64,000 nt of DNA from NCBI RefSeq assembly GCF_028288205.1, contig NZ_JAQBOD010000036.1, positions 31,364 through 95,363 on the forward strand, read 5' to 3'. Below are positions 25,193 to 34,932 of the stretch, piece by piece. This DNA comes from Mucilaginibacter sp. Lineage in GTDB: Bacteria; Bacteroidota; Bacteroidia; Sphingobacteriales; Sphingobacteriaceae. The notes below the pieces were generated by a model that was not told where the DNA came from, ran no database searches, and worked only from the letters and a program-made list of their open reading frames with translations. Position 1 is the stretch's first letter; the number at the start of each line of letters is the position of its first letter. Both the position numbers and the translations under genes were made by a program.

Positions 25193-27217
25193 ATGCAAAC
25201 CGGGGAAGACCTGCAAGGATTACGTAAGATCATTGATTTTACAAGGCTAATCAGCATTTTTATATTGGCCATCCACTTTTATATAGCTTGTTATATTGCT
25301 TTTGAACAATGGCATTGGACGGCAACCATCACTACACGCATCATAACCAATATTGCCAAAACAGGGCTGTTTAGTAATATATGGAAGCCAAAATTGGCGG
25401 CTTTGCTATTCTTGCTGATCTCTTTAATAGGCGCAAAAGGCAGGAAAGAAGAAAAGATAGATAAGCGGGCCATTGCTGCATATATCATCAGCGGGTTATT
25501 GCTTTACTTTATCAGTATTCTTTGCTTCTATATCCAAACATCCGCTGCGATTATCACAACCTTATACATAGGCATAACAGCTATTGGTTATTTGTTGATC
25601 TTAACCGGTGGGACATTATTATCCCGCTTAATTAAGATCAGTTTACAAAATGATGTTTTCAATACCGAGAACGAGACGTTCCCCCAAGAAGAAAGATTGT
25701 TGGAAAATGAGTATTCCATTAACCTGCCTGCCGTCTATAATTTAAAAGGCAAGCTTCGTAAAAGCTGGATTAATTTCATCAACCCCTTTCGTGGCCTATT
25801 GGTAATAGGTACGCCAGGTGCCGGTAAATCTTATTTTGTTATAAGGCATATCATTGAACAGCATATCAAAAAAGGGTTCAGCATGTTCCTTTACGATTTT
25901 AAGTTTGATGATCTTTCTGTTTTGGTTTACAACGCCTTACTGAAATACCAGCATCACTATAAGGTTAAACCTACTTTTTGGGTGATCGACTTTGATAAAA
26001 TCCAGCACCGGGGAAACCCGCTATATCCCGAAAGCATGGAAGATATTACAGACGCTTCAGAATCATCGAGGACGATCATGTTAGGGCTTAACCGGGACTG
26101 GATCAAAAAACAGGGGGATTTTTTTGTCGAAAGCCCGATCAATTTTTTAACCGCAATTATATGGTATCTGCGTAAATACAAGGATGGCAGGTATTGTACG
26201 GTTCCCCATGTAATTGAATTGGCCCAAATAGATTACGACCCGCTATTTGCCGTATTGCAAGAGGAAGAAGAAATCAAAGTATTGATCAATCCTTTTGTTT
26301 CGGCTTTCAGGAATAAAGCGAAGGAGCAATTAGAGGGGCAAATAGCCTCTGCTAAAATTGGGTTGGCGCGCCTTTCCTCTCCAAAGCTTTATTACGTATT
26401 GAGCGGGAATGATTTTACTTTAGACATCAACAATCCGTTAGCGCCCAAAATTGTATGTGTCGGTAATAACCCGCAGAAATCACAGGTTTATGGCGCGGTT
26501 CTTTCACTTTATATTTCAAGGATGATAAAATTGGCCAACTGCAAGGGCCAAATGAAAAGCAGCTTGATATTCGATGAGTTTCCGACCATTTATTTTAATA
26601 ACATGGATAGCCTGATTGCAACGGCCCGTTCCAATAAAGTAGCGACAACCTTAGCTGTTCAGGATTATAGCCAACTCAAAAAGGACTATGGGCATGACCA
26701 GGCCGAAGTGATCATGAATATTGTTGGAAATGTAATCAGCGGCCAGGTGAACGGTGATACAGCGAAACAATTATCTGAACGGTTCGGAAAGATCGTACAG
26801 GACAGGCAAAGCATCTCCATCAATAGTGAGGATACTTCAACAAGCAGGTCAACGCAATTAGACTATGCGATACCGGCTTCAAAGATCGCTTCACTATCGT
26901 CCGGCCAGTTTGCGGGTATGGTAGCGGACGACCCGGATAATAAGATTGCCTTAAAGGTGTTTCATAATGAAATTCAAAACGATCACGAAGCATTAAAAAA
27001 GGCAGATAGCAGGAACAAACCAATACCCACAGTTAAAAATGTGACTGATGAGGAGATCATGGAAAATTATAAAAGGATAAAAAATGAAATTGAGGACCTT
27101 ATCAATTGTGAACTCACCTTATTAAAAGCAAAGGATATTTTAGAGGAAGCAGAACAAGGATCAGAGGCAGAACCGCCGGAAAATGAATCATCAAACGGAC
27201 ACGCAATCTCTATGTGA
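25193..27217 (+). CDS. type IV coupling protein (TraG/VirD4-like, MobC of CTnDOT-type ICEs)
   Basis: 674 aa. About four membrane helices (residues ~14-40, 65-82, 93-115, 118-140), Walker A GTPGAGKSY (206-214), a LIFDEF Walker B, and the QDYSQLKKDYG segment typical of VirD4 ATPases. It brings the relaxase-DNA complex to the tra channel. Third gene of the mob operon. In CTnDOT nomenclature this protein is called MobC although it is a coupling protein. Confidence 0.9.
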   Translation: MQTGEDLQGLRKIIDFTRLISIFILAIHFYIACYIAFEQWHWTATITTRIITNIAKTGLFSNIWKPKLAALLFLLISLIGAKGRKEEKIDKRAIAAYIISGLLLYFISILCFYIQTSAAIITTLYIGITAIGYLLILTGGTLLSRLIKISLQNDVFNTENETFPQEERLLENEYSINLPAVYNLKGKLRKSWINFINPFRGLLVIGTPGAGKSYFVIRHIIEQHIKKGFSMFLYDFKFDDLSVLVYNALLKYQHHYKVKPTFWVIDFDKIQHRGNPLYPESMEDITDASESSRTIMLGLNRDWIKKQGDFFVESPINFLTAIIWYLRKYKDGRYCTVPHVIELAQIDYDPLFAVLQEEEEIKVLINPFVSAFRNKAKEQLEGQIASAKIGLARLSSPKLYYVLSGNDFTLDINNPLAPKIVCVGNNPQKSQVYGAVLSLYISRMIKLANCKGQMKSSLIFDEFPTIYFNNMDSLIATARSNKVATTLAVQDYSQLKKDYGHDQAEVIMNIVGNVISGQVNGDTAKQLSERFGKIVQDRQSISINSEDTSTSRSTQLDYAIPASKIASLSSGQFAGMVADDPDNKIALKVFHNEIQNDHEALKKADSRNKPIPTVKNVTDEEIMENYKRIKNEIEDLINCELTLLKAKDILEEAEQGSEAEPPENESSNGHAISM

Positions 27218-27289
27218 TAAATTCCTTTTTTATAAATTCCTTCAAAATAATTTTGATTTTCGTTATCTTCGTTTGATGTTTTCTAACAC

Positions 27290-27919
27290 ATGCGAAAAGG
27301 AAAGGACTTAAAAGCTGAATGGAACGCTTTCGTTGAAAACGGGAGCGAACAGGCTTTTTATAATCTTTATGATCATTACCACGATTACCTGCTTTATATC
27401 GGTATCCAGAAAGAAATGCCGATGGAAAAGGTTAAGGATTGTATAAATGATCTCTTTCTATATGTTTTTGAAAACCGTTTAAAGTTGCACACGGTTAACC
27501 ACCACCATAATTACCTCGTCACTATTTTTTTACGCAGCCTGTTCCGCAAAGAGCATTTCAGCAGTTCGGAAAGTTTGACATTTGATGAAGAACAAACCCC
27601 GGATATGCCCGCTTATCCATCTGCCGAAGCCTTATATATTCAACAAAACGTCCAGGAACAAGTTGCTCAAACCCTGAAAAAATATATGGACAAGCTTTCG
27701 GTAAGCCAATCCCGAATGATCTATCAGAAATTCTATTTGGGTCTGACTTATGAGGAAATTGCGCAGGCCAACGGCGTTTCGGTCAAGACGGTTTATAATA
27801 CCATTTTGCAGGCGGTAGCGAAACTCAAAAAGCTGATAGGCACCCAACATATCGGCACCCTTGCCGTTACTATTTCTTTGCTCGGCACGCTTATTTTATT
27901 TTTCTTCAAAATTTCATAG
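27290..27919 (+). CDS. ECF-type sigma factor with C-terminal membrane helix
   Basis: 209 aa. Region 2-like FYNLYDHYHDYLLYIG..., then region 4 SRMIYQKFYLGLTYEEIAQANGVSVKTVYNTILQAVAKLKK. After region 4 a hydrophobic end follows (IGTLAVTISLLGTLILFFF, ~188-206), probably membrane-bound. It precedes a FecR anti-sigma factor and a TonB receptor, the FecI/FecR/FecA layout in which ligand binding outside turns on the receptor operon. Confidence 0.88.
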   Translation: MRKGKDLKAEWNAFVENGSEQAFYNLYDHYHDYLLYIGIQKEMPMEKVKDCINDLFLYVFENRLKLHTVNHHHNYLVTIFLRSLFRKEHFSSSESLTFDEEQTPDMPAYPSAEALYIQQNVQEQVAQTLKKYMDKLSVSQSRMIYQKFYLGLTYEEIAQANGVSVKTVYNTILQAVAKLKKLIGTQHIGTLAVTISLLGTLILFFFKIS

Positions 27920-27967
27920 GAATAAATCAAGCTTTCTACTCTATTGTCCGGTATTTAAATTAATCAA

Positions 27968-29152
27968 ATGCAGGACACGGACGTTGCACAATTTATTAAT
28001 CAGGAAAGTTTTCTGAATTATTGTTTTAACAGGAACGATGAAGATGTGCGGTATTGGGAAAAATGGCTGATCGAAAATCCCGAGCATGTTTTACAGGTAG
28101 AGGCCATGAAACAGATACTGATCCTCATGGCCCAGGAATCGCGCGGGAGGTTAAAACAGCAGCATTTTTCAGAGCTTCAGGAAAAGATAAAACAATCATC
28201 GTCCCCACAAATCATTAAAAAAATTAGCCTTTGGCCCCGCTACGCTGTCGCTGCATCAATATTATTATTTCTTTCCATCGGCGGTTACTATATATTTCAT
28301 AAGCAACCTACCCAACAAACAGCCCAAATCCAAAAACAGGATATCGCTCCTGGCGGCAATAAGGCCATCCTCACTTTAGCCAACGGTCAGAGACTAATTT
28401 TAACCGGGGCTAAAAATGGCCTGTTAGCCAATCAAGGCAACACGACGATCAATAAAACAGCAGACGGTAAGGTCGTTTATAATGCTGCTGCATCCGAGAG
28501 TGATAAAGTGATATACAACACCATGACAACACCTCGTGGTGGACAATACCACCTCACTTTAGTGGATGGTACAGACGTATGGCTCAATGCGATGTCATCT
28601 ATTAAATATCCTACAGCATTTACAGGTAAAGATCGTCAAGTCGAAATTACGGGCGAAGCTTATTTTGAAGTGGCGCATAATCCCGCCAAGCCCTTCCGCA
28701 TAATGTCAAGTGGTCAGACAGTCGAAGTGTTGGGGACGCATTTTAATGTCAATGGATATCCAGATGAATCAGAGACCAAAACTACATTAATTCAAGGAAG
28801 TGTTAAAGTAACCAAAACGGGAACGAATGAAACTAATATTCTAAAGCCGGGACAACAAGCAATCCTAAGTGACAGGCTGTTCGCAATTTCCAATGTGAAG
28901 ACAGATGATGCAATAGCCTGGAAAAACGGCTATTTTATGTTTAACAATGAACCGCTGGAAAGTGTCATGCGCAAGATATCCCGGTGGTATGACGTAGATA
29001 TTGAATATAGGGATAGCGGGCTTAAAAAAGAAAACACCTATGGGTCTTTAAGCAGATTCAGCGATGTTTCTAAAGTGTTGAAGTTGTTGGAATTGACAGG
29101 TGCTGTTAAATTTCATATCGCAGGAAATAAGATCATCGTAAGCAAAAATTAA
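27968..29152 (+). CDS. FecR-family anti-sigma factor
   Basis: 394 aa. A cytosolic N-terminal segment (~1-80) binds the sigma factor; one membrane helix at ~90-108 (YAVAASILLFLSIGGYYIF); a periplasmic FecR domain (TPRGGQYHLTLVDGTDVWLNA..., GEAYFEVAHNPAKPF, VEVLGTHFNV) and a C-terminal DUF4974-like part. It transmits the signal from the receptor STN domain to the sigma factor. Confidence 0.92.
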   Translation: MQDTDVAQFINQESFLNYCFNRNDEDVRYWEKWLIENPEHVLQVEAMKQILILMAQESRGRLKQQHFSELQEKIKQSSSPQIIKKISLWPRYAVAASILLFLSIGGYYIFHKQPTQQTAQIQKQDIAPGGNKAILTLANGQRLILTGAKNGLLANQGNTTINKTADGKVVYNAAASESDKVIYNTMTTPRGGQYHLTLVDGTDVWLNAMSSIKYPTAFTGKDRQVEITGEAYFEVAHNPAKPFRIMSSGQTVEVLGTHFNVNGYPDESETKTTLIQGSVKVTKTGTNETNILKPGQQAILSDRLFAISNVKTDDAIAWKNGYFMFNNEPLESVMRKISRWYDVDIEYRDSGLKKENTYGSLSRFSDVSKVLKLLELTGAVKFHIAGNKIIVSKN

Positions 29153-29351
29153 CCCTGAATATCAATTTAAACTTTAAAAACCCAAACAAAATGGAGAAAA
29201 AAAAGAAAGGAAATTAAACAACAGAAACAAGGGACAGGAAAAAGAAAAAGGAGTGCTCGACACACCCCTCTTTCAAATACCTGTTTAACCTTCCCGGAAA
29301 CCGGGAGAACAATTGGGAAACAATAATTCATTTATTAAACAAGCTTATCAA

Positions 29352-32051
29352 ATGTATAAAATTTACGTTAAAATTTTATGTCAGCATTCACGCTACATAC
29401 AAAAATTCTTATTAGTCATGAAGTTAGCCGCTATTATATTAATCGCCACGTTCATGCAAGTGAGCGCAGCTACCTTTGGCCAGCAGCTTACCTTAAATCA
29501 AAAGAAAGTCACGATAGATGAGGTGTTCCGTCAAATACGGAAACAAACTGGTTATGACGTATTGCTTATCGGTTCAAAGATCAATACTGAAAACACGATT
29601 GATGCGAAATTTAACCAAGCGCCTTTAAAAGAGGTCTTGGATAATATTTTATCGGGTAAGGAATTGTCCTATACCATTGACGATAAAACCATCGTCATCA
29701 GGGAAAAAGAACCCACCATCTTCGATAAAATTAAATCAATCCTCTCGCAGATAACGGTCACCGGGAAAATAACCGATGAAAAAAATCAGCCACTTCCCGG
29801 TGCTACTGTGCAGGTCAAAGGAAAAAGCAATGTAACTATTGCCGACAAAGATGGCGTTTTCAATTTGTCTAATATAGATGAAAATGCCGTTTTGATAATC
29901 AGCGTTGTTGGTTATGAAAAGGTAGAGATACCGGTGAATGGCAAAACAACCATTAATATCAGCCTGAAAGCTAAGGTCAGTGCCTTGGATGAAGTGGTGG
30001 TAGGGGGTAATGTAGTACCGATAACCAGGCGGGCGGATATCAACGCAACCGATGTCATTACCTCGCAGCAACTGGAAAATTCGCCTGTTCAGAAATTGGA
30101 TCAAATCTTTCAGGGATTAGTACCTGGGGTGGCATCTCCCGATAGAGGATCTGTTTCTACTTTTAATGGAATTGGACTTTCGATCAGGGGTTCCAATGGC
30201 ATAGCAAGCCCAACACCAATTAAAGTATATATAGATGGTATTGAGCTGGCGGCTGGCTCCACATTCCTGGAAAATTTTGATAAATCTCTGATTGACCATA
30301 TTGAAATTACCCGTGGCCCAAGCGCCTCAACTTTATACGGATCAGGGGCCAGCAGCGGGATCATTCAGATTTTTACCAAAAAAGGCGTTGATATTAACCA
30401 ATTGAATTTACAGGTATCAGGCGGTACTATTGAATCCAAATACATCAAAGGTCCGGTATTCCAGCAAGTGCATAACATCAGTTATGAAGGCGGTAAAAAA
30501 GATGCATTTACTTTTAACATCGGTGGTAATTATAGTACTTATGGTAATTATATTCCTGATGCAGACGAAAAAGATCGGTCTATCTTCGCTTCAGCCAAAA
30601 GTGTCGGCGGTCCTGTACAGATCGGCTTTACGTTAAACTATTCGAACGTCGATAACGGAGTTGGAACCAACCCTATTTTAAGCGACAATATATATCCTGC
30701 CGCTGTTCGTAATATCGACAAGGTACGTTATACAACCAATGATCGCCTTTTGGGAACAGATCTAAATTTTAAATTTGCAAAATGGTGGCAGAACACCATA
30801 GTTTTAGGCCAGGATTACCAGGAATGGATTTCCAAGAGTACACTTCCAACGGTAACAAAAACTTATAATTACTATGATTATCAGTACAATACATCCAGTA
30901 TCCGTTATAACAACGCCATCAATATTTTACCGGATTCATCGGCATTTAAATTCAATATTATCAGCGGATTGGAATATAAATATCTTTTATTGAATACTGT
31001 GACGGCGACAGGTACCTCTGCCCCTATAGATGGCTCTGGCACTTATTCAAGCGTGGGTATCAACAGACAACCTCAAAAATCTACTGGTTATTTTATACAG
31101 CTGGCACCTTCTTATAAAAATGTACTTTTTTTCAATGCTGCAGTACGATTTGAAAATAATAGCCTATTTGGAAATAATTACGGCACAGCTGTTTCGCCAA
31201 GGATTGGTGTAACCGGAAATTTTCATATAGGTAACGACCTTACCCTTAAGCCCCGGATCACTTATGGAAAAGGGACAACGCCACCTCAATTATATTATAA
31301 AACAGGTAGTATAGGTGCCACTTCGGTAATATTGCCAAATCCGGATATACGACCACAGTATCAGCAGGGATTTGACTACGGGTTAGACGGCTTTTTACTT
31401 AACAACCGATTAAGGTTTAATATTACCTATTACAATCAAAAAGCAAAGGATTTATTTGTTGAACCAAGTTTAGGGAAAGACACTTTAGGAAGAGCGCTTT
31501 ATCAATACACCAATCTTCAGTCCGCTATTAATACGGGCTATGAAACTGAACTAACTTATCATACGCAGCATCTGAATTTTACAGGAACTTTTTCCATTAT
31601 CAATAGTAAAGTAGGTGACCTTGGGGCAAATTATACCGGAACCTATGTTACCGGTCAACAATTGGTCGGCACCACCAACAGGACGGCTGGTTTAAATATC
31701 AATTACAGCTTCTTCAAATTATTTAAAGGAGACGCGGGTGGCGCTATTGCAATGAACCTATCTTATATGAATGGGGTTTATACGTATGATTACCTGGGAT
31801 ATTATAAATATGCCTTTGGTCATGACGGTGATCCCAGGGGCAGTAACCTTAATAATTACCTGACTACCTACCAACCCGTAACCAAGCTGCAACTTTCCAT
31901 GAACTATAGGCTGAATCAAAAGCTTTCCTGCTTTTTCCAGGCAAATAACCTGACCAATAGCAATCGCCCGGAATATCAAAATATTACCCCATTAAAAGGT
32001 AGAACTATGTTATTTGGTATTCGTTCAGCACTTAATTTCAAACAGCAGTAA
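29352..32051 (+). CDS. TonB-dependent receptor with STN signalling domain
   Basis: About 899 aa from ATG 29352; a TTG at 29313 is also in frame. Signal peptide ends near VSAATFGQ; STN domain ~55-125 (VTIDEVFRQIRKQTGYDVLL); carboxypeptidase-regulatory-like domain with ITDEKNQPLPGATVQVKGK; plug with SIRGSNGI and ITRGPSASTLYGSGASSGII; then a 22-strand barrel ending in F. No SusD partner, so not a glycan SusCD pair. With the next gene, a peptidase, a peptide ligand is likely. The upstream 29153-29351 has only a small TCCCGG/CCGGGA hairpin. Confidence 0.93.
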   Translation: MYKIYVKILCQHSRYIQKFLLVMKLAAIILIATFMQVSAATFGQQLTLNQKKVTIDEVFRQIRKQTGYDVLLIGSKINTENTIDAKFNQAPLKEVLDNILSGKELSYTIDDKTIVIREKEPTIFDKIKSILSQITVTGKITDEKNQPLPGATVQVKGKSNVTIADKDGVFNLSNIDENAVLIISVVGYEKVEIPVNGKTTINISLKAKVSALDEVVVGGNVVPITRRADINATDVITSQQLENSPVQKLDQIFQGLVPGVASPDRGSVSTFNGIGLSIRGSNGIASPTPIKVYIDGIELAAGSTFLENFDKSLIDHIEITRGPSASTLYGSGASSGIIQIFTKKGVDINQLNLQVSGGTIESKYIKGPVFQQVHNISYEGGKKDAFTFNIGGNYSTYGNYIPDADEKDRSIFASAKSVGGPVQIGFTLNYSNVDNGVGTNPILSDNIYPAAVRNIDKVRYTTNDRLLGTDLNFKFAKWWQNTIVLGQDYQEWISKSTLPTVTKTYNYYDYQYNTSSIRYNNAINILPDSSAFKFNIISGLEYKYLLLNTVTATGTSAPIDGSGTYSSVGINRQPQKSTGYFIQLAPSYKNVLFFNAAVRFENNSLFGNNYGTAVSPRIGVTGNFHIGNDLTLKPRITYGKGTTPPQLYYKTGSIGATSVILPNPDIRPQYQQGFDYGLDGFLLNNRLRFNITYYNQKAKDLFVEPSLGKDTLGRALYQYTNLQSAINTGYETELTYHTQHLNFTGTFSIINSKVGDLGANYTGTYVTGQQLVGTTNRTAGLNINYSFFKLFKGDAGGAIAMNLSYMNGVYTYDYLGYYKYAFGHDGDPRGSNLNNYLTTYQPVTKLQLSMNYRLNQKLSCFFQANNLTNSNRPEYQNITPLKGRTMLFGIRSALNFKQQ

Positions 32052-32065
32052 ATCAAATAGAAATT

Positions 32066-34603
32066 ATGCAAACATCTTATAAGATAGCAAAATGCTGTGT
32101 TAGTGTCATTATTATTTGTCTCCTTTTTACGGTTGTAGTCCAGGCACAAAAAAGGCCCTATACGGTAAATGATATGTTAAACCTGGAAAGTTATTGCCCT
32201 TGTAATCTATCACCTGACGGTCAATGGTTAACTGTTGCCCACACCCCATCACCCGTACAAAGGTATTACAATGATCATACCTATTTCCCCGATGCAGATA
32301 ATGAGTTATTACTGTTTGCTCCAGCAACTAAACAAACTGTTAATGTTACCAAATTATTGCCGGACAGCTCTGCTGCCTGGGGGCCTTCCTGGTCTCCGGG
32401 CAGTGATAAGCTGGCTTTCTTATCCCTGACAAGGGATGCACCCAACTGTGATATACGCTGTTATATTCGTCAAACGAAGAAGATCGTCACCTTAAAAGGA
32501 TATGCCACTTTTGACCACACAGCTATTACATGGGTAAGCGATACGGAAGTCGTATTGCCGGTTTACAACACAAAAGATCTGAATTATTCCTCTGTTTCCC
32601 TTGCCATCGATGTGGACAAGGCTACTCCAAGGATAGCCGCTAAAGGCTGGCGGGATCAGATAGTGGGCAGGAACAACAGTGCAAGTGTGCTGAACAGCGA
32701 CACGGTGGTGAACTATATTTCCGATTTAAGAAAAGCAATTTTGGTAAAATGGAACGTACAGGATAACCGGGTTTGGGTACTGGAAACCGTATCTATGGAT
32801 AATAGCAGTTCCAAGATTTATTTTTCTGCTGATAAGAAAAACATCGCAGTGCCGGTATTGCGTAAACTACAGCCGCTTGGTTCTGTAAAATTACTTCACC
32901 TGTTTGATAACAAAGCATTCGGGCTGGTCATCTATCGGAATGGGCGTAAGGTAGTTTCTAAAAAGTTGGACAGCATCAAACAGATCGCACCTCAAAGCCT
33001 ACAATGGTCACCCGACGGGAATCAAATCGCTTTTACGGGTACTTGTTCAGAAGTTCCGTTGACTGCTAATGGATTATACAAGATCGAAAAAAAACAAGGT
33101 TCTCCTTCATCGTATGATAAATTGGCTGATTTCTCAGGTGGCCCCTCAGAGATTTGGATTTATGATATCAGGCAGGATTTGCTTAATAAAATTCAGCCAA
33201 ATAATATAAATCTGTTTAAAGAGAAAAAATGGTACAATTATATATCGCTGAAATATAAATGGGGCACCGACAATCGATTAGTTGTCTATGGGAAGAATGA
33301 GGGATCGCCAAGGAATGATTGGTGGCATATTGACGATAAAACGACCTGTCTTACCTGTAAATTTAAAAATGCGCTTATTGATCTGCAGGCTATTAATAAC
33401 GGATGGATAGGAATAAGTCAGGACAGTTTATGGAAAATAGCTATTAATGGCCTGGAAGTAAAAAATATTTCCCATAAGATTAAGATATCTTTTACATCGT
33501 TATTACCCATTGCCGGGCTTGATTCCGGTAAAATATTGGTCAGATTAAAGACCCCAGGCAAAGAAAACGAAACAGTAGCATTATTGAATACGGCCAATGA
33601 ACAAATAGAAAGAAAATTGGTCAGTCCTGCGCTTAATACTGTGTTAAATGATTATAATGACCGAAGCCACGCAGTGGTCTATAGCAGGACAGACACTACG
33701 GGCTCGACAGTCTGGATCGGCAAGGATAACAAAAGTGAAGTCCGTTTTCAGGCCAACCAATGGCTGAAAGAGATCATCAATCCGGAAAAACGTTCTTTTA
33801 ACTATGTGTCCACAGACCGGGATACGCTCAGGGCCTGGTTATTATTGCCTGCCGGATACCGAAAAGGACAAAAAGCACCATTAATTACTTGGGTTTATCA
33901 AGGGATAATCCAGCCAAACACCTCTTTGAATATTAATGAAATATCCAGATTCGTGCATGACAATCAGCAATTTTTTGCCGCAAAAGGCTATGCGGTGCTG
34001 TTCCCCTCCATGCCTGGACATAGTGGTGACATGAATAATATGGTTAACAATGTAATGCCTGCAGTGGATAGCGTGATTGCAATGGGTATCGCCGATCCTG
34101 AAAAATTAGTAGTGGCAGGTCAAAGCGGCGGCGGTTTTTCTACTTATGGCATAATTACCCAAACCAACCGATTTAAGTCTGCTATATCCATGAATGGTGT
34201 GTCTGATTACCTAACCCAATATTTGACCTTTAATACTCGGTACAGATATGGGGATTACCCATTGAATGATATTTTCAATATCTCTTATTCAGAAAGTGGG
34301 GCGCATGGTTTCGGTAGCACACCCTGGGGGAATTTACAGACGTACATACAAAACAGCCCAGTATTTTTCGCGGACCGGGTAAAAACTCCTGTGTTGATTA
34401 TGCAGGGCGATCTCGACTATGTATCCATATTGAATGGAGAGGAATTTTATACCGCACTTTACAGGATGGGGAAAAAAGCACGTTTTGTAAGGTATTGGGG
34501 CGAAGACCACGTTTTTCAAAGCCCGGCCAATATCAGGCATATGTGGAATGAAATCGATAAATGGTTAAAGGAAACGGGATGTGCACCGGAGATTAAACCA
34601 TGA
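32066..34603 (+). CDS. S9-family serine peptidase, possible lasso-peptide isopeptidase
   Basis: 845 aa with a signal peptide (VVVQAQ). N-terminal beta-propeller with SPDG repeats, C-terminal alpha/beta hydrolase with AGQSGGGFS (S687), GDLDYVS (D784) and EDHVF (H815), a complete triad. It follows the TonB receptor by 14 bp. FecI/FecR/TonB receptor plus a secreted S9 enzyme is the layout around lasso-peptide isopeptidases such as AtxE2; here no lasso precursor or maturation gene is present. A general prolyl-oligopeptidase or dipeptidyl-peptidase role is the alternative. Confidence 0.88.
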   Translation: MQTSYKIAKCCVSVIIICLLFTVVVQAQKRPYTVNDMLNLESYCPCNLSPDGQWLTVAHTPSPVQRYYNDHTYFPDADNELLLFAPATKQTVNVTKLLPDSSAAWGPSWSPGSDKLAFLSLTRDAPNCDIRCYIRQTKKIVTLKGYATFDHTAITWVSDTEVVLPVYNTKDLNYSSVSLAIDVDKATPRIAAKGWRDQIVGRNNSASVLNSDTVVNYISDLRKAILVKWNVQDNRVWVLETVSMDNSSSKIYFSADKKNIAVPVLRKLQPLGSVKLLHLFDNKAFGLVIYRNGRKVVSKKLDSIKQIAPQSLQWSPDGNQIAFTGTCSEVPLTANGLYKIEKKQGSPSSYDKLADFSGGPSEIWIYDIRQDLLNKIQPNNINLFKEKKWYNYISLKYKWGTDNRLVVYGKNEGSPRNDWWHIDDKTTCLTCKFKNALIDLQAINNGWIGISQDSLWKIAINGLEVKNISHKIKISFTSLLPIAGLDSGKILVRLKTPGKENETVALLNTANEQIERKLVSPALNTVLNDYNDRSHAVVYSRTDTTGSTVWIGKDNKSEVRFQANQWLKEIINPEKRSFNYVSTDRDTLRAWLLLPAGYRKGQKAPLITWVYQGIIQPNTSLNINEISRFVHDNQQFFAAKGYAVLFPSMPGHSGDMNNMVNNVMPAVDSVIAMGIADPEKLVVAGQSGGGFSTYGIITQTNRFKSAISMNGVSDYLTQYLTFNTRYRYGDYPLNDIFNISYSESGAHGFGSTPWGNLQTYIQNSPVFFADRVKTPVLIMQGDLDYVSILNGEEFYTALYRMGKKARFVRYWGEDHVFQSPANIRHMWNEIDKWLKETGCAPEIKP

Positions 34604-34650
34604 TTAGATAAATGCTAACAAGGAAATAAAATCATCGGGAAATGATGATA

Positions 34651-34773
34651 ATGGATGCTTATAGGCTCCTGTTTGCCGGTTTCGATTTGGTGATTCTGTT
34701 GTTATTATACGTTATTATAAAAATGATTTGGAACCGTTTAAACGGCAAAGATGAGTTGGACGGTATCCTTTAA
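34651..34773 (+). CDS. small membrane protein (40 aa)
   Basis: MDAYRLLFAGFDLVILLLLY continues the helix to IIKMIW, then a charged tail NRLNGKDELDGIL. ATGs at 34642 and 34645 are also in frame. Starts 47 bp after the peptidase. Single membrane helix; role unknown. Confidence 0.45.
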   Translation: MDAYRLLFAGFDLVILLLLYVIIKMIWNRLNGKDELDGIL

Positions 34774-34846
34774 TAAATACTCTTAGTTCTTCGTTTCTTC
34801 ATTACGTTAAATGAGGTCAGTTAATAGTTAATTTAATGATTAAAGC

Positions 34847-34875
34847 GCCCGTTGACGGAGCGGCGGGCCTTTTTT
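34847..34875 (+). terminator. terminator after the sigma/TonB/peptidase block
   Basis: GCCCG, 12-nt loop, CGGGC, followed by CTTTTTT. Confidence 0.7.
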
Positions 34876-34932
34876 AAATTTAAAAAAATGCCTATGATAT
34901 AGAGTCTAAACGCTTATAAATCTACTATACCT

